Translations under genes and position numbers: made by a program
Shown: positions 39,610-52,501 of the stretch, piece after piece
How the letters are laid out: each line of letters opens with the position of its first letter
Numbering within the stretch: position 1 is the stretch's first letter
NCBI RefSeq assembly: GCF_000247815.1
Contig: NC_021671.1
Span: forward strand, 29,054,952 to 29,118,951
DNA length: 64,000 bases
DNA from: Ficedula albicollis
Taxonomy: Eukaryota > Chordata > Aves > Passeriformes > Muscicapidae
Direction of reading: 5' to 3'
The notes under the pieces: generated by a model
The model's input: only the letters and a program-made list of their open reading frames with translations
Told to the model about the DNA's origin: nothing
Databases searched by the model: none

Positions 39610-42600
39610 CAACACCTGACTAATCTTCAATGAGCAAAGCAGCAGTGGACAGTTACAATATCTATTACAACACTTATGAGGGAAGAAGGTATAGAAGTTA
39701 CCCCTCACAAGAATATACTGCTGGGCTCATCCAAAAGAACAGTGGGATTTTTTGCTTGACAGAACAGAAGCAAAGAAAAGAGGGAAGATGACAGGGGTTT
39801 GTGCTTTCAATCAGAAAGGTTCGAGCCTCCTTCTGCTTTGCTACATACCCTGGTGTAATCTGAGGAGTAGCTTTAGAAAGCATTTTAGAAAGCATTTGAC
39901 TTTAAAACTACGGAATTACTAGTACATTTTAGGCAAAATTAATAACCTGCAACTTGGTAGCTCATGGAGTTATCCTATTCTGAAGCTGCACTGCTACAAT
40001 GTCCTTTAAAAATTTATATATTAGGACCAGCTTTGCAATGTATCAGCATTATAGGGTATGCTTCACTTCAGTTTCTGAAGTCGGTGAGAGGAAATGTACA
40101 AAACAAAAACTGAAAAGCCAAATATTGTACAGGACAAGTAACTTTCAATGCAAACTTCCTGTACTGGAACAAGGGGACCAGCCAGGGCAGTTTTGAGGCA
40201 TGACTCTGAGTGGGAGTCCAATAGTTGCGTAGAAACAGAGTTCAAAAGGTAGACTCACCTAGGGATCAAGAATTTTATGATCTACAAAGAGTGTGGCATG
40301 CATGGATTTCATATGCTAGGAAAGACAAACATAATTTCACATTTGCTCTACCTTTGTCCACTCATTCCTTGAATGTTTTGAATTTTTAATTTAAAAAAGC
40401 ACAAGCTAAGAAACGCTGCCAGGTATTGCTGTCTGCGTCTGCCAGTATGTTACTTCCTTTGAGGCTAACAGTAAAAAGTTCTTAATTCATTTTTTTTCTA
40501 GCTCTATTATGGCCATTAGGGCAGCCAGAAACAGCAGAAGAGCTACAAGGAAATATGTCACAAAAGTCAGAAACCATATTTCTCTTGCTGGACAAAAGGC
40601 TCCAAAAGATCAGAAAGGTTCATCTATAAACATCACAGGATGACTTAGAATCTGCTGGCAAAATTGAGCAGTATCATCAAAAACTACTGCTCATAGAGCA
40701 TTATATATGAAGCCATCATTTCAGAATTCTACCAGCAGCTACCTAAAATGAGAATTTCTACAAAGCTGGAAGATACAAAGGAGAAAACTGAACAATGGCA
40801 GCCTAAAGCTGCTATGACAAATCAAGCAAGGAAAAAAAACCCACATAACTATGTGTACTACGTCATCAGATAATACACATGAAAACTCAGAGCACTGAGT
40901 GACTTGATAGATCCCCTGAGATTGCTGGGTGCAAGGCAAGATCAGAGGAGTTAACTGAAGGGAAAAAACCTGAATGCCACAAACTCTGCAGGAAGTCCCC
41001 GAGCCACAGCTGGTGGCAAACTGGGGTTACTACCAAGGACAATCCATAAAAGGCTCACTCTTTCCCTCTACCTCCCTCCACAGGCATCAGCCTTTGGCCA
41101 TCCTCAGAAGCAGCATATTTGGCAAGCTGTTCCCATGCCTGGAGAGCATCATGTAAAAGGCTGATGGTGCTCTCGAGGACACTGTGTCAGTTAGCTTCAG
41201 GCTTCCTAGAACAGCTCAGAGAGCTCAGGAAAACAAAATAAAAAATATGAAGAAAGGGAATCCAGACGTATAACTTTTTTCTCCCAGATACCTGCAAGTC
41301 AGTAACTTTTATTAAGTGGTAACATTGGCATAATTTATCTTTTCTCTTCTGTATGTAAATTCACTTCAGTGTGAGACTGCATTCAAAGGCCAGCTTAATT
41401 ATAATGAAGAATAATAAGCCATCACAGTACATTTTCTTTAGAGGCCACCTCTGATTAGGTATCATCAGGACACACAAAAACAATACAAAAAGAAAAGAAA
41501 TGTACAGTTTTCCCTTTAGTCAGCTAATCCTGTAAATAAGAGCAGTGAAAATCCTAATTGCTATAATTAAAATCCTAATTGAAGCCTAGATGTTTACTCA
41601 GGTCATAGATTTAGGAGGGAAAGCAGTTACTGCTTTGGTTGATGTTACACAATCAGCTATCTCCTGTCATTTGGAGTCATGAGAGGTGATAGGCCGGGTG
41701 AGCAAGTCAAACAAAATCGCTTAGCTGCTATGCAATGCAGGAGACAAGGGGTGAGAGAGAAGGCAAGCAAAAAAGGGTGGGCTCCTCAGGAGTTATTTTA
41801 ACCCCTAGAGCAATGAAAAGCACAGCACAAATGAAAAGTAAAGCCTCTAGTCATGTGGATACCTCAAACTAAAATGCAATGCAAATTCTAGGTACCCCAA
41901 TATTTAAATCTAACCATGAAGCATATTTTTGCTGGCTGTAAGTTACTCTAATTAATGGTACCAATTCAGTGTTACATTTACATGGACAAATCCCTTCTTC
42001 AATTAGAGCAGCTAGCAGGCAAGCTGACATGTTTCTTAGTTCAGAGCTCCCAAACACCTGATTCAAATGAGTATTTGTAGCACCCTGCTCTCCACTATTC
42101 TAGCAGAGTTATTAAAGAGAAGCACATTTTTTTTTTCTTAGCACTTCTTTTAAAGTTTTTCCTGCTTTATTAAGTTAATCCCTTTTTAAATCGATTTATG
42201 GAATAATTACTGCTTCATCTGCTGACACTGGCAGGGTGAGCTAGTTAAACAACTCTCACAGAAAGCAGCCATATAAATGTTAACATTGCTATAAAGATGC
42301 TATAAAGAAACATTACCAGAAGAAATCAAATTTAAGTAAACTTCCAGGTACAAACAGATCTTTTATTTTCACCTGAACCTGCTCTGAATACCCTAAAAAG
42401 CATCTGAAGGCTCAACAGGTTTCCCAGACAGTCCCTGACCATCATCTTGATTCCTTCTTACTAGAAGAGCAGGTTTTCAGAGCTGATGTGTGGCTGGAAA
42501 CAGCTGTATACCTTGTCTGGCTACTACATGTGTGCTTTTGATGGCAGGTTAAGGAGATTTGTGACCTTGCACAACTCCCAAATGCTGTATCTCATAAAGA

Positions 42601-42667
42601 AAGGGAGACAGCCCTACTGTGTTGCCAATGGGGGGAGTTTTATTGATTTGTTTCTTTTTACACTCAC

Positions 42668-42713
42668 CTGCAAGCCTTGCTGTGCATAGCCTCAAAGCTC
42701 AGTGGGACGTAAC
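42668..42713 (-). CDS. LIMS1: Candidate alternative LIMS1 first coding exon
   Basis: A consensus donor, GCTTGCAG/gtgagt, at 42668 is preceded by an in-phase ATG. Splicing to LIMS1 exon 2 would read MHSKAC-S-NMANAL. The phase needed is the same as for the conserved 33.2-kb exon. The open frame continues upstream through duplicated DNA, so its true start is unknown. It has no conserved peptide and may be chance. Confidence 0.2.
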
Positions 42714-42860
42714 AATGTGCTAATGCCTCCTGCTTCATCTGTAAGGAAGTCTTTTTGCTTGAAATTTGCTTGAAGGCACATGCCTTCCAGCCTGGAGTCA
42801 ATGTGCAGAGGCAGGCAGGAGCCCGAACAGATCCAGCAGAAGATTGCCTGCACCTACTCA

Positions 42861-43006
42861 CATACATGTACCCATCAGCTTCAGCAGCAGAGAGCAAAGA
42901 GAATGCAGACACTTTAAAACTATTAATATGGAACATACATGTACCCATCAGCTTCAGCAGCAGACAGCAAAGAGAATGCAGATACTTTAAAACTATTAAT
43001 ATGGGA
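42861..43006. repeat. Tandem duplication, 73-bp unit x2
   Basis: catacatgtacccatcagct opens each copy (42861, 42934). Few substitutions (gagagc/gacagc, gacact/gatact). Confidence 0.95.
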
Positions 43007-44081
43007 AACATTTACAGTGCTTTCTGCACAGAACAGAGCAGTGAGCTATGAGTGACTGACAGCAACTGGTGGAAGCTCATCAATGATTATTTATTGTAAA
43101 TGCTATGATTCACTGTTTGGTAAAAACTTGAGACTAACCTCTTCAAAAGTTTTTCACATGTTTAATAGTATTTGAATGTATATGAACTTAGAAAAGAGAG
43201 CTACAGATAGTAGCTAACAGTGATCAAATTAATTTTTAAGTGTAAGTGCCAAAAAAACCCCAAAGAAAATTGCCTCTGCCTTTGCCAGTACCTTGTACTG
43301 AGCTTGAGAATTAATAGTATCAATTCTTTTAGAGGAATCATTCTGTTTTCACAAAAACCCAAGGGATGAGAAAGGGAAAGAGCAAAAATAGCAAGCATAC
43401 TACTATTGCTAAGTGATTCCTAATGATTAATCATAAATGTATGTGTACAATTTCCTTTGCATCCTGTTTGCTGCAAAAAGCAAGAAAGAATAGATCAGCA
43501 TACAGTCAGAATTTTTTACATGCTGTTTCTAAAGACAAAGCAAGACAAGACCTACAGGAAATGTCTTTTTTTTTTTCCCACTAAATCAATATAGCTGGAA
43601 AAGAACAAGTCTTCAGAACAGTCTCTTCTGAAAAGCAGATTTTTCAGGTGGCATTTAGTTCAAGGATGGCTGCAACTGTTGCACATAGGAGAGAGATGAA
43701 GGTACCTGGCATCCTCCTGCATTTTGAACTCTGCACCCAGAGAAAATCCTGTGTAATTTAGGTTTATGAGCTGGTGAGTCTACTCAAACAGGTGAAGAGA
43801 GGTCTGCATTCAGCACCCCCAACCTCACTGGAGGTCTAAACCAAGCACATTTTTGTACTGTGCAAGTTCAAGAAAAGGATGAGCTATCCACACCACCTTT
43901 TATATGGCACAGACAGGCTGCAGCTCCCTAAAAAGTAAAGCACCAGTTGCATCTCTAGCAGCAGATTAAAAGGCTGCCAGAGAGGTTATGGGGTTTGCTA
44001 AGTGATGCATGGAGTGAGACAGAAAGAGAAGCCAAATTTCCTATCCCCACCAATGTGCTGTGCTGTCAGGACAAATTAAAC

Positions 44082-44169
44082 ATGATACATTACATGACAA
44101 ACATATGTTCTGGTGCACATTTTGGATGATACATTACATGACAAACATATGTTCTGGTGCACATTTTGG
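44082..44169. repeat. Tandem duplication, 44-bp unit x2
   Basis: atgatacattacatgacaaa opens each copy (44082, 44126). Copies look identical. Confidence 0.95.
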
Positions 44170-45141
44170 AATTTCAGTACATTGTTTCACGGTGTCCTAT
44201 TTATTAGTAATCTCACCCATTTTAAGTACAAATGACACTGACATTCCCAGGAAAGAAAAAAGGCAGAATTTTGGCACCAAGCCCTGCTGAGCTGCTTTGT
44301 AAAGCCAACACTTGGCTATGTCTCAGCTGCAGTTTGCAGGTACACACTTCCCTGTCCTACCAAGCACATCTGGCTCCTGCTGTGATGGCTGGACCCAGTA
44401 GCTGAAACTAAAGGTTTTAAATGCAGAAGTTTTCAAAGGGTGACCTGGGGACACTGGCATCCTGAGTACACTTTGGCCCAGGATTAGAAGAATATTACTT
44501 GAACTGAGAAAGCAGGTTTCAGTGAACTGTTGCTTGAGGGCTGATATTATTTAACACATCTGGATTAATATGTATGTAAAACAAAATACAAAGGCACTAG
44601 AACAAAGGACTGGAGAGAGATACTAATGGGAGGGCATTGAAAAGCCATGGATGGCAAGATATATTTAGCAGACATAAAAGAAACCTCTTGTCTTTCTCGT
44701 GGAGTCTAGATACTCTGAAAGTACTTGCTAAGGACAGGCATCTAAATGGCACTGGGAGAATATATGGAAAAAACTAGAGCTTTCCATTTTTAGAAAACTA
44801 ATGAGCTTTTCCTCTTTGTTCCCAATTGCTCTTTGCCCTCTTGATATGTCATAATTCTGTATTTATAAAGCCATAGCCCTTTGTCATGGAGAATGCAGTA
44901 AAAATGACAAATAAGCCTGCCTTGCAAAACACTGAACTATCACAATATGGAGTAGGAAGGAGCAAGGTTTAGTTTGAATAACAACCAGCTTAAGTTATTA
45001 GCAAACATAAGATAAGCTCTGGTTGCAGCTATGGGCTGTCCCCCTGCTCTAAAAGCATCATCTGATCATGTTCTATTCACCTTCTTGTACCTCCAACACT
45101 CTGCCCTCCACTGCTTCACAAGCCCCTCATTCGCTATTTTC

Positions 45142-45873
45142 TACAATTTGGATTTTATTTCTTAAGATCAACCCCTGTTCCACGCATTTCTCATCTCTGC
45201 CTGGGAGAGGCTCAGGAGATTAAAACACCCAGACTTCTGCTGGTGCAGTAAAGACACCCCTTCCCCCTATCCAGCCCCAAAAAAATCTCATTCTCATCTT
45301 GGATGTGCATAGTAGCAACAGTAACACAACCATACAGAGCTAGTACTCATTTTTACATATATGCTTTAAAAAGAGGCTTTCTCTTCCCCAAATAGATCTA
45401 TTTTTTCTCACTGCTTGTTTTTTGTTTGGATTTTTTTTTTTTTTTTACAAAAGAAACTAAATGTAAAAATGTCAAGAATTTCTGAACATCTCTTACTCAA
45501 CTAAGCTTACAATTTGGATTTTATTTCTTAAGATCAACCCCTGTTCCACGCATTTCTCATCTCTGCCTGGGAGAGGCTCAGGAGATTAAAACACCCAGAC
45601 TTCTGCTGGTGCAGTAAAGACACCCCTTCCCCCTATCCAGCCCCAAAAAAATCTCATTCTCATCTTGGATGTGCATAGTAGCAACAGTAACACAACCATA
45701 CAGAGCTAGTACTCATTTTTACATATATGCTTTAAAAAGAGGCTTTCTCTTCCCCAAATAGATCTATTTTTTCTCACTGCTTGTTTTTTGTTTGGATTTT
45801 TTTTTTTTTTTTACAAAAGAAACTAAATGTAAAAATGTCAAGAATTTCTGAATATCTCTTACTCGACTAAGCT
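45142..45873. repeat. Tandem duplication, 366-bp unit x2
   Basis: tacaatttggattttatttc opens each copy (45142, 45508). By eye only two substitutions separate the copies, both near the right end (gaacatc/gaatatc, tcaact/tcgact). Each carries the same T run. Very recent or a haplotype-merging artefact. Confidence 0.95.
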
Positions 45874-45874
45874 T

Positions 45875-45958
45875 GGTTATTCTTCCAACTGCAGTCATTG
45901 ACTATTACATATATATGGTTATTCTTCCAACTGCAGTCATTGACTATAACATGCTAAT
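45875..45958. repeat. Tandem duplication, 42-bp unit x2
   Basis: ggttattcttccaactgcag opens each copy (45875, 45917), immediately right of the 366-bp pair. Copies diverge at the end (attacat/ataacat). Confidence 0.94.
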
Positions 45959-46599
45959 GCCATTAGAAATCTCAGAAATAAATTCAGAATTAATACTACA
46001 AAGACATACCAAACATGCACACCAGAGCTGCAAGTTAACACATTTCTAGAAGTGCTATATTTCTGACATCCCATGGCAAATAATCTTTATAAATTACAAT
46101 AATACATTTTGCCACAATTAAGGTCCTTAGTTTTACCTAAAGAGTAAATCCCCCAGATCTGAATAACCATTCTTCTGAAATCGCTAATGCAGTTGACAAA
46201 AACAGAGTAACAACCTTTCAAATGACACAGCACTCTAACCAACCTGATGCACATCCACTACCAAGGAAAATAATCTAAAAATACAATGAGACAGGCATTA
46301 GGAGATAGGAAGTACTTCCTCTCTACTGAGGCTTTTGTTAGCAGATACACAAGGTTCCTTTCCTAAGGAGCTTGAAGCGGGAATGGATTGCTTTCATGCT
46401 GAGCACTTATAAAAACATATCAGCATTTTTACGGGGTTTTTTTTTTGCGGGGTGGGGTGTCTGCACTTACTCTAGTTACAAACAGACCTTTTATCTTTCT
46501 GCTCCAAACAGAGGCCTTTTGTAAATTCATTGTTAATTTTTTTTCAAAAGGTTCACAGCATCAGGAAGATAACCCCAGACATTAAATGGCTCTCTAGTT

Positions 46600-47770
<1,171 letters not shown>

Positions 47771-47899
47771 ATTTACTCTTTCCTGTTCTAATTTATGTCA
47801 GAAGGAAAGTCATTAGAGCTATGAAAATTCAGGGTTACTCAAGCACTTTGGCAAGCTCTGACAGGGAGGTTAACGCAGCAAAGTGTGCCGCAAAGTAAC

Positions 47900-48037
47900 T
47901 TCAGTAACTAGCATTTTAATGCTCTTTTGGAAATGCAACAGCACTGTGCATTTTTCTTTTTCTGCCTTTTCAGTAACTAGCATTTTAATGCTCTTTTGGA
48001 AATGCAACAGCACTGTGCATTTTTCTTTTTCTACCTT
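47900..48037. repeat. Nested tandem duplication, 69-bp unit x2, only in copy 1
   Basis: ttcagtaactagcattttaa opens each unit (47900, 47969). The corresponding place in copy 2 of the 1.2-kb repeat has a single unit, so the nested event is younger, or copy 2 lost one. Confidence 0.93.
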
Positions 48038-51000
48038 GAAAACCAAAATGTAATTTTCTTCCTACTCTCAGCTATCGAAACACAACTACTATACCAGTTT
48101 GTCACATTTTGTAATGATGGAGTGTCCTGTGTAATTGTAAAACAGGAATGGAAGTGCTTCAAGTTTCCTGCAAGGCAGGAAGGCAGTTAGCAGGGAATTT
48201 TTCAAGCTCTGCATCTCATTTCACTTAGTAAATTTTCAGTAGTAAATAAAAGACCTCATTTCAGGGGGCTTCAAAAAAGCTTACCACTTCTTGAAAAATG
48301 TTTACTATTTATTTGACATTATTCTTGACATATATAAACAAAAACTTAATTCAGGGATTTTACTTCTACGTGGCGAGTGGGGAAGGTGCATTTTTAAAAT
48401 GAATTTGCATCTAATAAAAGCAAAGAAACCTAACAATTGGCAAGGACTGTTTTGACTATAATAGGAAACAAGTTCTATGCGGTATGAATTACAGAGTTCA
48501 ATATTAAAGTATTTATTTGTAGCAGAATATATGAAGTGTATTTTTTAATTTCTCTAAAGGAAAAAAGTATAACATAGGTAAGACTCATATATCATATGAC
48601 ACCAATTTTGTTGAGATTACCAGACTGAAGACAAACTTGGTAATTTCATATAACACTATCAATATGCTTCAGTCTGGAATGTCATCAGCGCGTAATATTA
48701 AACATCACACAGTAGAAAAATAACAAAATTGTTTCGGCACGCAGGCAGGGCAGGCACCCGCCGAGCTGCTTCCTGTTTCTCCTAGGTACACACCCTCCCA
48801 AAGGGCACCACATTTCCTTTATCACTCGATCACACCTAAGGGATGTGTGCGACATGCTCACCCCCTTCCCTGCAGCTTTCCTGAAACTCTCACCGCCCCG
48901 ACAGGCACGACCCTGCCCTGTCCCAGCGCCTCCGCAAAAAGCTGCACATCTCCAGGACTGCAATGAGCTATTTACTCTTTCCTGTTCTAATTTATGTCAG
49001 AAGGAAAGTCATTAGAGCTATGAAAATTCAGGGTTACTCAAGCACTTTGGCAAGCTCTGACAGGGAGGTTAACGCAGCAAAGTGTGCCGCAAAGTAACTT
49101 CAGTAACTAGCATTTTAATGCTCTTTTGGAAATGCAACAGCACTGTGCATTTTTCTTTTTCTACCTTGAAAACCAAAAGAAAACCACAATGTAATTTTCT
49201 TCCTACTCTCAGCTATCAAAACACAACTACTATACCAGTTTGTCACATTTTGTAATGATGGAGTGTCCTGTGTAATTGTAAAACAGGAATGGAAGTGCTT
49301 CAAGTTTCCTGCAAGGCAGGAAGGCAGTTAGCAGGGAATTTTTCAAGCTCTGCATCTCATTTCACTTAGTAAATTTTCAGTAGTAAATAAAAGACCTCAT
49401 TTCAGGGGGCTTCAAAAAAGCTTACCACTTCTTGAAAAATGTTTACTATTTATTTGACATTATTCTTGACATATATAAACAAAAACTTAATTCAGGGATT
49501 TTACTTCTACGTGGCGAGTGGGGAAGGTGCATTTTTAAAATGAATTTGCATCTAATAAAAGCAAAGAAACCTAACAATTGGCAAGGACTGTTTTGACTAT
49601 AATAGGAAACAAGTTCTATGCGGTATGAATTACAGAGTTCAATATTAAAGTATTTATTTGTAGCAGAATATATGAAGTGTATTTTTTAATTTCTCTAAAG
49701 GAAAAAAGTATAACATAGGTAAGACTCATATATCATATGACATCAATTTTGTTGAGATTACCAGACTGAAGACAAACTTGGTAATTTCATATAACACTAT
49801 CAATATGCTTCAGTCTGGAATGTCATCAGCGCGTAATATTAAACATCACACAGTAGAAAAATAACAAAATTGTTTTGGAAAAGGAATCATGTAACATGCC
49901 AGATAGATAATGGTTGCAAAAATTCAAAGTGATTTATATGACGTTAGAGGGTTGAGCACACTGAACTGTCAACGAACTATACGCATCTGAGCGCCTGTTC
50001 TCAGAAAATTAAAGCAAGAACGATCACAATATTTGCCTAAACATGCTGCATTCCAGTTTCAAATGAAGTATTTAAAGTTGTCTCTCAGTTCACAGTAGGA
50101 TAAGCTTAAACATAATTGAATGCCAATTCCCTGCAGTCAGTCAATCAGCGATCCAATGAAAAGTTAATGCTGTTATGACTGGAGCTTCAGGACTGCAGAT
50201 GACAGATGTTCATGGCACTGCAGCTTTTATACATTACCAACAGTTTATACTCTGCTTTAAATACCTTTGTACAAATGACTTAATTTACACAAATGATCAA
50301 TTTTAGATAATAATCTAAAAAGTGATGAGTACATTTTTTTCTGTGAAAAAGCTCTTCACAAGCTACTGAAATTGAACTATTACCTACAAATTTGTTCATA
50401 GATTCTTATTCACTACAGTAGCCATCTGTTGAGCATATACTGAATAGTTTTGTATTAAACATGGCACACGCCAATAAAAAAATAAAAGGACAATTCTTCA
50501 CCCATTTTGCTCATGCACGTGGCATTAGTCTGAAACACATCACTTCATTAAACTTTTATTTATTCACATGAGTAGCTGCTGTGCTTGGGCAACAATTTTT
50601 GCTCAAATATCTTTGGAAACCAGAGCTGCACCAAGACAGAGCATGCAAATTAAAGGAATACAGCAAGTCCAGACAAAAGTGAGTTGTTATACAGATCAAA
50701 TCCACCTAAATATAAAGGAGAGCAAGATGGTTAGGTTTCTGAAGTAAGACCAGGGACTCAGCTCCATTTCACAAGCCTCTTCAGCAAACTCCAACTGGGA
50801 TCTACGCTGATATAGAAAACACCTTCTTGGAGGGCTTCAGAACAAGCTAAAAGCTTTCTACAAGAAGAAATGCAAACTGGACTCATTTTCTGCCCTGTGG
50901 GATTGCCCACGAATCCTCACAAGAAATGAGTTACAAATCTGAGTTTACCCAAACAGTCAAACTAAGTTCTGAGAATCAAATACAAGTTATAAGGGTGTTT

Positions 51001-51958
51001 TTTGCAGAGATTTTGCAGAACACAAATGTTATTTCTCTACTAACTCACTTAAATGCTTCCACAAAGCAACTTGGATAGACTAGGCTCTCCAAGAAGAGCT
51101 TCCCCAGTGAGTGCCTCCTGCTCCCCACACCCCTTTTTACCTTCTAGCCCCTATCTACTGTTTATAATTCCTTTTTTGAGAGATTACATTCTTCTCTTGT
51201 GGGATGGGGCCACTTGGACCTTTCACATTCCATCAGAATTTTTGAGGACCGGCCAAGTTACCACAGCTTTTCTCATTACCAGTAATACACAGTCTTCTTG
51301 TATATCCTGTACTTTGAAGGTTTATTCTTCATTTTCCAGTGTGTGACTCCTCCCTCATGCAAATGACCATCCTCCTGCCCCCAGAGAAAGCCAACATTGC
51401 TACTGTGATGTGATGGATAACCATGGTGGTACGTGTCTTTCAACTAGAGGAAAATATTCCCCCATGTGTTAGCATGTGGCATCTGTAGTGTGCTCACATT
51501 TACAAAGTGGCTGCATGTTCAAAGGGGAGCACATTCCTCCATCTCCTCATTGCTCACCCAGCTTATCACTGGAATCAGTTTCCAGAGGGATATGTACAAG
51601 AGTGATAATTTTCAACTATTTCTTGCAAGCTTTGGAAGAAAGTACTTTAAAGTGAAGGAAAAGAAAAGGCTTACACATCAGCAAAGGACTCATTGCAGAA
51701 AATGAAGGAAGGTGGCTATAACCCTTCTGGCAGTTTTGCAAGAATCCCTGAAGCACCCAAATGATATGCCAATCCCAACAAAGCTTCACACCTCTCTGGA
51801 GCTGCAGAATGAGTCCCCACAGATGGGTTTGGGTGCCAAGGAATAGTGTGCCACACTGTGGGTCCCTGCTGGGACAGGCAGTGATAAAATGAAATGCACA
51901 GAGAGGATACCAAGCACAAATGCTAAGGACACACACCTTGAGACTTAAATTTCAAAGC

Positions 51959-52141
51959 TTCACAGGAGCCTAAACTGTTGATTCAAGGAGTAAATAATTG
52001 ATTACGCGTTTCCTTCCTTGTCTAATGTCACTCCAACATCCGTTTTGGTGTTCACAGGAGCCTAAACTGTTGATTCAAGGAGTTAAATAATTGATTACGT
52101 TTCCTTCCTTGTCTAACGTCACTCCAACATCCGTTTTGATG
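51959..52141. repeat. Tandem duplication, about 92-bp unit x2
   Basis: ttcacaggagcctaaactgt opens each copy (51959, 52051). The copies are more diverged than most, with several substitutions and indels (tacgcgttt/tacgttt, taatgtc/taacgtc). Confidence 0.94.
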
Positions 52142-52387
52142 GTTCTTCCCATGTTCCACTTAGTGATAAATCAATCCTGAACTATGCAAATTTAATCTGT
52201 GGATTAGTCTGAAGTACTGAGGCACTTGATCTATCTATGTCACACTACAAAGCAGAGTTTTGGATTTTTGTCCATGCTCCAACTGACCAAGTGGGATTGT
52301 TGCAACTTAACAGTAGTTACTAGTTTTTGTTAAACCTCATCTATGAATGCCCGTCCCTGCCTTACAATGTAAAGTAAAAACCTACAG

Positions 52388-52501
52388 GATGTTTGCAACC
52401 TGGTCTAGTGCAAGGTGTACTGGCCCACTGTGGGTGAAGGGGGGGTTCAAGCTAGATGCTCTTTAAGGTCCTTTCCAACCCAAACCATTCTATGATTCTA
52501 T
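52388..52501 (+). mobile_element. CR1 3' terminal fragment, sense
   Basis: tgcaacctggtctagtgcaa, taaggtcctttccaacccaa and accattctatgattct are the last about 110 bp of a CR1 element. Confidence 0.85.

Noticed and set aside
48685..48963. Second copy of a minus-strand frame seen at 47282-47764
   Set aside because: It is identical only because of the 1.2-kb tandem duplication and has no coding signal.
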